A stretch of DNA of 6,576 nucleotides from an uncultured Altererythrobacter sp. Its GTDB lineage: Bacteria; Pseudomonadota; Alphaproteobacteria; Sphingomonadales; Sphingomonadaceae. Numbering within the stretch: the first letter of the stretch is position 1; each line of letters begins with the position of its first letter. This document shows positions 1 through 5,135 of this stretch, piece by piece. Below the pieces are notes generated by a model that saw nothing but the letters and a program-made list of their open reading frames with translations, was not told where the DNA came from and did not search any database. A program made the translations under genes and the position numbers. The stretch lies in the NCBI GenBank assembly GCA_938009055.1, contig CALLIO010000085.1, positions 1-6,576 on the forward strand, read 5' to 3'.

Positions 1-999
1 ATCAATGCCAAGTCCCGTGAGTTTCTCGTGAATGGTGGGGAAATGCTCCATCACAAAATCGGCAGGCTTGTGACTGATATCGAGATGCACATAATCCAGC
101 CCGAAGCGCTTAATCTGATCATCAATCGCGCGCGCCACGACATCGCGCGGAGCCAGCTCCATCCGCTCAGGATCATAATCCGCCATAAAGCGGTGCCCCG
201 TCTCAGGGTGGAGCAAATGCCCGCCCTCACCGCGAACAGCCTCTGTGATCAGGAAGTTTTTGACGTCGAGATTATAGAGGCAGGTGGGGTGGAACTGCAT
301 CATCTCCATGTTGGAAACGCGCGCACCCGCCCGCCATGCCATGCCGATACCGTCGCCGGTGGCTCCGCGCGGCGCGGTGGAGAATTGATAGACGCGGCCC
401 GCGCCGCCCGCTGCCAGAATGGTGGCTTTGGCCAGATGCTTTTCCACCTTGCCCGTCGCCTCATCCAAGGCATAGGCGCCCCAAACGCGGCCCCAGCCGG
501 AGAATTTCTCGCCATTGCGCCCCGTGATAAAGTCGATGCAGGTGCGCCCCGGCAGCATGGTGATATTGGGATTGGCCTCTGCCGCTTTCAGCAAGGCTTC
601 TTGCACCGCCCAGCCGGTCGCATCATCCACATGCACGATGCGGCGATGCGAATGCCCGCCCTCGCGTGTTAAGTGCAGATCACCGGAATCCTTGTTAAAT
701 GGCACGCCCAGCCGGACCAGATTGTCGATCGCTTGCGGAGCGCCCTCAATCACGAAATCGACTGTCTCTTGGCGGTTGAGACCCCCGCCCGCGACCATCG
801 TGTCGCGCACATGGTTTTCAAACGTGTCGCCTGCGTCCAGAACCGCGGCAATCCCGCCTTGCGCCCATGCGGTTGAGCCGCCGGTGAGCGATCCCTTGGC
901 CATTACCAACACGCTCTTGTGCTGCGCCAATTCCAGCGCTGCGGTCAGCCCCGCTGCGCCCGATCCTATAATCAATACGTCATATGGCCCGTCAGTCAT
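1..999 (-). CDS. nadB: L-aspartate oxidase NadB (partial, C-terminus beyond window)
   Basis: Flavoprotein that oxidises L-aspartate to iminoaspartate, the first step of de novo NAD synthesis; NadA then makes quinolinate. The 333 codons in the window start with an FAD-binding Rossmann motif GSGAAG (residues 12-17). They continue with the family-specific TREGGHSHRR stretch (111-120, with Glu113), FHPTC (His237) and APRDVVARA (Arg285). These match the substrate and catalytic positions known in E. coli NadB (Glu121, His244, Arg290). The HSHRR pattern separates it from succinate dehydrogenase SdhA. The family is about 530 aa, so roughly 200 residues lie left of position 1. The ATG at 999 is chosen because GAGG lies 6 nt upstream; an in-frame ATG at 1011 would add four residues. 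It follows the ABC ATPase gene by 48 bp on the same strand. nadA and nadC are not in view. Confidence 0.95.
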   Translation of the reverse strand, partial: MTDGPYDVLIIGSGAAGLTAALELAQHKSVLVMAKGSLTGGSTAWAQGGIAAVLDAGDTFENHVRDTMVAGGGLNRQETVDFVIEGAPQAIDNLVRLGVPFNKDSGDLHLTREGGHSHRRIVHVDDATGWAVQEALLKAAEANPNITMLPGRTCIDFITGRNGEKFSGWGRVWGAYALDEATGKVEKHLAKATILAAGGAGRVYQFSTAPRGATGDGIGMAWRAGARVSNMEMMQFHPTCLYNLDVKNFLITEAVRGEGGHLLHPETGHRFMADYDPERMELAPRDVVARAIDDQIKRFGLDYVHLDISHKPADFVMEHFPTIHEKLTGLGID

Positions 1000-1047
1000 G
1001 GTCAGCCTCATGGCGCGAGTCCCCCGCCGGAGCAAGCAAAGAGCGAC

Positions 1048-1995
1048 TTAGCCCGCGCTGGTCAGCTGGACGAAGACATCTTCCAGATCCGCCTCGCGCG
1101 TCGTGACATCTTCAACAACCAAGCCTTGATCCTGCAAAATGCCCAGCACTTGTCCAGCGGTGAGTTGATCCTTGTTATAAGTAACCTCGACCCCGCGCTC
1201 TCCGCTTAGCTCAACCTTCGTGAAAGCTTCATGCGAGGGCGCTGTGCTCACATCCTTATCGACCGTAACCGCGACGATCTTCTCGCGCGCCATATCAACC
1301 AGCTCGCGAGTGGGCTTGTTCGCAATGCATTCACCGTGATTGATGATCGCAATCTGGTCGCACAGCTCCTCAGCCTCTTCCAAATAATGGGTGGTGAGAA
1401 CAACGGTGACACCATCATTGTTGAGCTCGGTCACCAGCTCCCACAATTGGCGGCGCAATTCGACATCAACACCTGCGGTCGGCTCATCGAGCACGAGAAT
1501 GGGCGGTGAATGCACCATCGCTTTGGCTATGAGCAGTCGGCGCTTCATCCCGCCCGACAATGTGCGGGCATAGGCATCGCGCTTATCCGACAGCCGCACC
1601 GCCTCGAGCAGTTTCTCGCTGCGGCGAAGATGCTTGGCAACGCCGTAAAAGCCCCCTTGATTTTCCAGCACCTCAAACGGCGTGAAGAAGGGGTCGAAGA
1701 CGATTTCTTGCGGCACGATACCGATTGCGCTGGAAGCATTGCGGCGATCCTGATCGATGTCGAAGCCCCAGATTTCCGCTGTACCGCTGGTCTTTTTCAC
1801 CAATCCGGCGAGCGTGTTGATCAGCGTTGATTTGCCCGCACCATTGGGACCAAGCAATCCAAAAATGCCGCCTTGGGGCACGTCGAAACTCACGCCGTTC
1901 AATGCCAGCTTACCCTCGCCGCCGTCAGGCGCAGCATAGCGCTTAACCAAATCGCGGATCGAAATTGCGGGCGGAGAGGATGGGTCGATGGCCAT
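1048..1995 (-). CDS. ABC-2-type exporter ATP-binding protein (YadG/DrrA-like)
   Basis: Cytoplasmic ATPase subunit of a two-component ABC exporter, 315 aa. Visible motifs in order: Walker A GPNGAGKST (49-57), Q-loop Gln96, signature LSGGM (146-150), Walker B ILVLDEP (166-172) and H-loop His203. The tail LEDVFVQLT is typical of the DrrA/CcmA/YadG class, and wording such as LDEPTAGVDVELRR closely resembles E. coli YadG. The frame stays open to an ATG at 2145, but that extension (50 residues) runs into the divergent gene and has no family similarity. The ATG at 1995 puts about 10 residues before the first conserved strand. Its ribosome site is weak. The partner permease, usually adjacent, is missing on both sides: nadB lies downstream and a divergent secreted-protein gene upstream. 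The substrate cannot be told from sequence. Confidence 0.93.
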   Translation of the reverse strand: MAIDPSSPPAISIRDLVKRYAAPDGGEGKLALNGVSFDVPQGGIFGLLGPNGAGKSTLINTLAGLVKKTSGTAEIWGFDIDQDRRNASSAIGIVPQEIVFDPFFTPFEVLENQGGFYGVAKHLRRSEKLLEAVRLSDKRDAYARTLSGGMKRRLLIAKAMVHSPPILVLDEPTAGVDVELRRQLWELVTELNNDGVTVVLTTHYLEEAEELCDQIAIINHGECIANKPTRELVDMAREKIVAVTVDKDVSTAPSHEAFTKVELSGERGVEVTYNKDQLTAGQVLGILQDQGLVVEDVTTREADLEDVFVQLTSAG

Positions 1996-2049
1996 AGACC
2001 ACGCTTTACCCGCAGCCGCGCGCGGCGCAAGAGCGAGCTCAATCGAAAT

Positions 2050-2079
2050 GTTAAATGACCGTTTACTCTCTTTCGTCAC
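2050..2079 (-). promoter_or_regulatory. Candidate promoter for the ABC ATPase gene, overlapping a TTAA box
   Basis: Read on the minus strand, GTGACG (2079-2074) and TTTAAC (2055-2050) are separated by 18 bp, each matching four of six sigma-70 consensus bases. The -10-like element overlaps TTAA-N7-TTTA (2051-2065), which resembles a CtrA box. The site lies in the 121-bp gap between divergent start codons, so it could influence both genes. This is pattern matching only. Confidence 0.25.
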
Positions 2080-2116
2080 CGAGTGCTTGCATCTCTCCTC
2101 TATCTCCAACCACGCT

Positions 2117-2701
2117 ATGGTCGGGATATGCAAAAATAATCGCACCGCAAAGGTGTCGGCATTGGGGATCGTCCGGGGTGTTCACGCCGCCGGGCTCATG
2201 GCGATTGCGCTTGCAACGCCAACGGTTTCGAACGCGCAAGCTACAGCCACATCGGATGCTGAGATCCTTCCGGCGCTCGTATTGAACAAGACGCAGGACT
2301 TGGATTTCGGCTCGATCATCGCGCCGAGCAACGGCCGCGTCGATGTCTTTCCAAACGAAACCTGTACAGCCAACAATGATATCGTACTGGTGGGTTCAGA
2401 CTGTCAGCCAGCCAAATTCGAAGGGTCAGGCGCAACAGGACAAACGATCACCTTGACCATGCCAGTCGACCGCCGGTTCGAAATTCCAGGGCCAGGTCGC
2501 ACTATGCGCATCCGTGCGGTGCGCCCGGGCGCAGCTGCCGGAATGCAATTCCAGGGGCGCACCAACAACATCTACAATTATCTGATTACCGATCCGGCCG
2601 GTGACTTCTCATTCAACGTCGCAGCGCGCGCGCTGATGCGCAACAATCAGGAAACGGGAATCTGGACTGGATCCTTCACGATCAGCGTGGATTACTCCTG
2701 A
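2117..2701 (+). CDS. Secreted DUF4402-type protein, paralogue 1
   Basis: 194 aa. An N-terminal signal peptide has a basic start (Lys6, Arg9, Lys12, Arg20), a hydrophobic stretch to about residue 37 and likely cleavage near Ala40 or Ala42 (SNAQA). The mature part looks all-beta: DLDFG at 61-65, a loop with Cys83 and Cys96 that may form a disulphide, DPAGDFSF in the second half, and a last strand with Gly181 (14 from the end) and penultimate Tyr193. This layout is that of DUF4402 proteins, whose function is not established; the resemblance to pilin or spore-coat-U-type subunits is my inference. The frame is open upstream to 1988, but that part overlaps the divergent gene and would bury the signal peptide. 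No strong Shine-Dalgarno precedes the ATG at 2117; a TTG at 2162 with AAAGG upstream is an alternative but would remove much of the basic region. Confidence 0.8.
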   Translation: MVGICKNNRTAKVSALGIVRGVHAAGLMAIALATPTVSNAQATATSDAEILPALVLNKTQDLDFGSIIAPSNGRVDVFPNETCTANNDIVLVGSDCQPAKFEGSGATGQTITLTMPVDRRFEIPGPGRTMRIRAVRPGAAAGMQFQGRTNNIYNYLITDPAGDFSFNVAARALMRNNQETGIWTGSFTISVDYS

Positions 2702-2819
2702 TCGCAATGAAGAGCTCCAAGCGCGTGTCGCCTTGCTGCGGGATTATTTTGTGGGTTTAACCCCCTATCAACCATCTTAATTCAGTATTCCTGAAGCTGC
2801 GTGACATATCGCAACAAGA
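2702..2819 (+). promoter_or_regulatory. Intergenic region with palindromic TTAA boxes upstream of paralogue 2
   Basis: No gene fits in these 118 bp. They hold an 11-bp palindrome GGGTTTAACCC (2753-2763), a second TTAA (2777-2780) preceded by TCAACCAT (2768-2775), and a short inverted repeat TTCAG-N5-CTGAA (2781-2795). A very weak promoter reading is TTGCTG (2733-2738) and TTTAAC (2756-2761) with 17-bp spacing. No terminator hairpin follows the upstream gene, so read-through from paralogue 1 is possible. Confidence 0.35.
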
Positions 2820-3428
2820 ATGTCAGGGGCTCGTTCACATTCAACAAGGCAGAAAGCCATACCAGCAGCGGTGTGCCATGCGCACATTCGCAAGCTGATG
2901 GCCATCTTCGCCAGCTTCGTCGCGGTGACGACATTTGCAGGCCCGGCGATGGCGCAAAATACTTACAGCGTCTCCGCCTACACCACGCTAATTGAGCCGC
3001 TTACCATCACTAAGCTGGAAGACATGGACTTCGGTGATATCGCTGGAACAAGTGGAGGAACGATCGTGCTAACGCCGACGGTGACTCCAACGTGCACAGC
3101 CACTGGCGGCTTGGTCCGCACGAATGCCTGCGTCCCTGCTGTGTTTGGTGGCGCAGGACCAACCAACCAGCGCGTTAGGATACGTCGTCCGATCGGCAAT
3201 ACCATTACCCTAACGGGACCGGGAGCCGATATGGTGGTGACGGACATCACCTTTAATGCTGATCCAACTTTGACCCATGTGCAATCCAATCCCAATTGGG
3301 AGCGGTTTCGCATAATTTCGCCAGATGGAATCTTTATCTTTCGTGTCGGTGGTACATTGAACGTGAATGCCAACCAGACACCTGGAACATACACTGGCAC
3401 ATATTCGATCCGACTTGACTACCAGTAG
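2820..3428 (+). CDS. Secreted DUF4402-type protein, paralogue 2
   Basis: 202 aa from the ATG at 2820. A long basic leader is followed by a hydrophobic core (27-40) and a clean cleavage site AMA|QN (45/46). The mature part has DMDFG (68-72), Cys92 and Cys104 in an inserted loop, SPDGIFIF (167-174), then a terminal strand with Gly189 (14 from the end) and penultimate Tyr201. The start is uncertain: no Shine-Dalgarno precedes 2820, and a GTG at 2871 gives a more ordinary 29-residue signal peptide. The out-of-frame ATG at 2878 encodes six residues and stops at TGA overlapping the in-frame ATG at 2898. Base use is less GC-rich than the flanking metabolic genes (54 of 120 bases over 3241-3360). It belongs to the same family as 2117-2701 and 3919-4503; its role is unknown, presumably periplasmic or at the cell surface. 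Confidence 0.82.
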   Translation: MSGARSHSTRQKAIPAAVCHAHIRKLMAIFASFVAVTTFAGPAMAQNTYSVSAYTTLIEPLTITKLEDMDFGDIAGTSGGTIVLTPTVTPTCTATGGLVRTNACVPAVFGGAGPTNQRVRIRRPIGNTITLTGPGADMVVTDITFNADPTLTHVQSNPNWERFRIISPDGIFIFRVGGTLNVNANQTPGTYTGTYSIRLDYQ

Positions 3429-3477
3429 AGCAATCAAAGATTGAATTCAGACGCTGGCAGCTCTATCGCTCCTCCAC

Positions 3478-3690
3478 ATGATTGATACCGCTCCTGAGAC
3501 TGTGCTTGTCGACACCAAAAGGGTGAGCTGCGATGGCTCAACCCAGATTCGTGGCGGCGATGATTATCGTGCCGCAGCGCTAGGACACCCACGCGTCTTC
3601 CTCGAGATTGACGAAAGCGGGATGGTCGAATGCGGCTATTGCGATAAGCGCTTTGTGCTTCGTGGCGGCCCAGCCGACTTTGCGAGTTAA
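3478..3690 (+). CDS. Zinc-finger CHCC domain protein (NDUFS6-like)
   Basis: 70-aa soluble protein with no signal peptide. Its core GHPRVFLEIDESG...VECGYCDKRF is the zf-CHCC domain, found in small proteobacterial proteins and in mitochondrial complex I subunit NDUFS6. Predicted zinc ligands are Cys18, His37, Cys52 and Cys55. The length is normal for the bacterial family. In alphaproteobacteria these proteins are thought of as complex I accessory or zinc-binding proteins; the exact role here is inferred from family only. The ATG at 3478 is the only ATG giving the full domain; CTCCTCC precedes it rather than a Shine-Dalgarno. It lies 49 bp after the stop of paralogue 2 on the same strand, with no terminator between them, so transcription could be coupled. 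The neighbours are secreted and functionally unrelated. Confidence 0.9.
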   Translation: MIDTAPETVLVDTKRVSCDGSTQIRGGDDYRAAALGHPRVFLEIDESGMVECGYCDKRFVLRGGPADFAS

Positions 3691-3918
3691 ACAAACTTTC
3701 CCTGCAGATCCCGCAAGCAGACGGTTTGATCGGCTAACGGGGCCCTTTCAGCGAGCCTACGATGGTTAATTTCGTCTTACCATATCCACAAACCGTTAGC
3801 ATGAGCCTAACGTGATCTTGTAAGACTATGGATTTGAAGGATTTATTATTGCCGCTTAATTTGGGTTAACCATAGGCGGCCAAAGCCTCGTTAATGAGTG
3901 CGCCCTAAACCGACAGTC
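3691..3918 (+). promoter_or_regulatory. AT-rich control region upstream of paralogue 3
   Basis: No gene is supported in these 228 bp. Contents: CTAACG at 3734-3739; TTAA-N7-TTACCAT (3766-3783), close to the CtrA consensus TTAA-N7-TTAA; an inverted repeat CGTTAG-N7-CTAACG (3794-3812); a -10-like TATTAT (3844-3849) with no good -35 at standard spacing (TTGTAA at 3818-3823 is 20 bp away); and TTAA-N6-TTAACCAT (3856-3873), containing the perfect palindrome GGTTAACC (3864-3871). The spread of boxes suggests a regulated promoter, but no element is proven. Confidence 0.4.
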
Positions 3919-4503
3919 ATGAAAACGGGGGCATTTTCTAGCGCACTGCAAAGCGTGTCTAAAAGGCTGAACAAAGGGCTGTTAGCGGCTCTTTGCGCCT
4001 TGGCATGTGCAATGCTGCCGACAGCTGCGCAGGCTCAAGAGACCGAGTCTGCCGAAGCCGCCGTATTCATCGTCACCCCGCTCAGCTTCGTGAAACAATT
4101 CGACGTCGATTTCGGCCAGATTGTGCCGGGTGACAATGCCGGACAAGTGATCTTGGGCCCAGATGGCTCGGTTTCGACCACGGGCGATGTGATCCAGATC
4201 GACGGCACACAGCAGCGCGGCCTTTTCTGGGGCTATGGCCAGCTCAATCAGCTTGTCCGCATCAATTTTGACGCCAATGATTACACTTTGACTCGGATTG
4301 GCGGCACAGAGACCATGCAAATGAGCGCGACGACAATCGGCAGTGTTCCGCCAGTGCCGCTGGGCGCAAATCCGCGTATCTTCCGGATCGCAAACCCCGA
4401 CGGTTTCTTCAGCTTCGGCGTTGGCGCAACCTTGGATGTGGCCGGCAATCAAGCGCCCGGCACTTACGAAGGCACTTTCACCATCACGCTTGATTACCTC
4501 TAA
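3919..4503 (+). CDS. Secreted DUF4402-type protein, paralogue 3
   Basis: 194 aa. The signal peptide has basic residues (Lys15, Arg16, Lys19), a hydrophobic core at 20-34 and an AQA|QE cleavage site (39/40). The mature chain contains DVDFG (62-66), a middle region without cysteine, ANPDGFFSFGVG near the C-terminus, and a last strand with Gly181 (14 from the end) and penultimate Tyr193. The motif NQxPGTYxGTF is shared with paralogue 2. It differs from both sisters in lacking the cysteine pair; the corresponding loop is rich in Gly, Asp and Gln. A GTG at 3898 in frame would add seven residues; the ATG at 3919 gives the same length as paralogue 1 and a better signal-peptide start. No Shine-Dalgarno is obvious at either. 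Function is unknown; a surface or periplasmic beta-sandwich subunit is inferred. Confidence 0.85.
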   Translation: MKTGAFSSALQSVSKRLNKGLLAALCALACAMLPTAAQAQETESAEAAVFIVTPLSFVKQFDVDFGQIVPGDNAGQVILGPDGSVSTTGDVIQIDGTQQRGLFWGYGQLNQLVRINFDANDYTLTRIGGTETMQMSATTIGSVPPVPLGANPRIFRIANPDGFFSFGVGATLDVAGNQAPGTYEGTFTITLDYL

Positions 4504-4535
4504 GCGCGTCTTTTCCCGTCAAAACCCATTGCTGT

Positions 4536-4554
4536 AATGCGGTCATGACGCATT
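4536..4554. promoter_or_regulatory. Inverted repeat upstream of the 147-aa secreted protein gene
   Basis: AATGCG (4536-4541) and CGCATT (4549-4554) form perfect 6-bp arms around a 7-nt spacer, 50 bp before the ATG at 4605. A weak promoter could overlap it: ATGACG (4545-4550) and TAGTAT (4568-4573) with 17-bp spacing. It could be an operator; the arms are short enough that chance is possible. Confidence 0.3.
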
Positions 4555-4604
4555 CAGAAACCTGTGATAGTATCGCCGGTGGTTTGGACTGGTGGAGAAG
4601 TATA

Positions 4605-5048
4605 ATGCGCACATCCAGAAAAATTACCTGCACAGCAATCGCGGCCTGCACGCTGGCAATCGCAGCGCCGGCCAGCGTTCTGGCTGAAGAACAGGCCGAA
4701 GACAGCGTTCCTGAAATGACCGAAGGCCAGAAGGATTTGGCCAAATTGCTTGAAGGACGCGAAGCCGGCGAACCTGTCAGCTGCATCCGTCACCGTCTCA
4801 ACGACCGCGTGCGGATTATCGATGATACGGCCATCGTCTATGGCCGCGGCAATACGATCTATGTCAATTACACACGCGATCCATCGGATATTGACGATTG
4901 GGATACGCTGGTCACGCGGCGCTTCGGTTCGCAATTCTGCAAGACCGACATTGTGACCAAGATCGATAGAACCACCGGCATTTTCGCAGGCTCGATCTTC
5001 TTGGACAAGTTCATCCCATACAAGCGCGTGAAGAAGGACGCTTCTTAA
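4605..5048 (+). CDS. Secreted protein of unknown function, 147 aa
   Basis: A classical signal peptide: MRTSRK basic start, hydrophobic core to about residue 24 and VLA|EE cleavage at 27/28. The mature part opens with an acidic, probably helical segment (28-50), followed by a compact domain with Cys60 and Cys112 that may form a disulphide, RIIDDTAIVYGRGNTIYVN (70-88), WDTLVTRRFG (99-108) and a Phe/Pro/Tyr-rich end (FIPYKRV, 136-142). It resembles a hypothetical family I recall as common in sphingomonads; no function is assigned and I do not propose one. The start at 4605 has GGAGA at 4594-4598, 6 nt upstream, the best ribosome site in the plus-strand block; the in-frame ATG at 4545 has no such site and would hide the signal peptide. 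A strong terminator hairpin follows. It is unrelated in sequence to the three DUF4402 proteins before it. Confidence 0.88.
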   Translation: MRTSRKITCTAIAACTLAIAAPASVLAEEQAEDSVPEMTEGQKDLAKLLEGREAGEPVSCIRHRLNDRVRIIDDTAIVYGRGNTIYVNYTRDPSDIDDWDTLVTRRFGSQFCKTDIVTKIDRTTGIFAGSIFLDKFIPYKRVKKDAS

Positions 5049-5075
5049 CACGCAACGCTGACCGGAAACGCTCAA

Positions 5076-5113
5076 AAAAGGGCTGCAAAGCATCACCGCT
5101 CTGCAGCCCTTTT
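5076..5113. terminator. Bidirectional rho-independent terminator
   Basis: AAAAGGGCTGCA (5076-5087) pairs perfectly with TGCAGCCCTTTT (5102-5113). After one mismatch the stem continues as AGC/GCT around a 6-nt loop (5092-5097). Runs of A on the left and T on the right make it work in both directions. It sits between the convergent ends of the secreted 147-aa protein gene and the nitronate monooxygenase-like gene and probably terminates both. Confidence 0.88.
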
Positions 5114-5135
5114 GTCTTTTTGGGTCGAATAAGAA

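Noticed and set aside
28..1051. Plus-strand open frames of up to 214 codons (28-672, 515-1051)
   Set aside because: They lie opposite nadB, whose minus-strand translation carries all family motifs; the plus-strand products are Arg/Pro/Ala-rich with no recognisable domain.
1988..2116. Upstream extension of DUF4402 paralogue 1 to 1988
   Set aside because: It overlaps the ABC ATPase start and would place 43 residues before a normal signal peptide.
1996..2145. N-terminal extension of the ABC ATPase to the ATG at 2145
   Set aside because: It overlaps the divergent gene start, has no ABC similarity, and the ATG at 1995 fits the usual family length.
2978..3400. Minus-strand open frame of 140 codons opposite paralogue 2
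   Set aside because: No ribosome site or domain; the plus-strand protein matches its two paralogues, so this is a shadow.
3429..3477. Terminator between paralogue 2 and the zinc-finger gene
   Set aside because: No GC-rich hairpin with a T-run could be found in this 49-bp gap.
3434..3694. Minus-strand open frame of 86 codons opposite the zinc-finger gene
   Set aside because: The plus strand encodes a clear zf-CHCC domain; the minus product is Arg/Ser-rich with no pattern.
3982..4452. Minus-strand open frame of 156 codons opposite paralogue 3
   Set aside because: It mirrors the codon pattern of the plus-strand secreted protein and has no signal, domain or ribosome site.
2117..5048. A complete chaperone-usher pilus operon
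   Set aside because: Only subunit-like proteins are present; no chaperone, usher or adhesin can be read in any frame.
4554..5096. Minus-strand open frame of 180 codons opposite the 147-aa secreted protein
   Set aside because: It runs through the terminator region and lacks recognisable domains; the plus-strand gene has a signal peptide and a good ribosome site.
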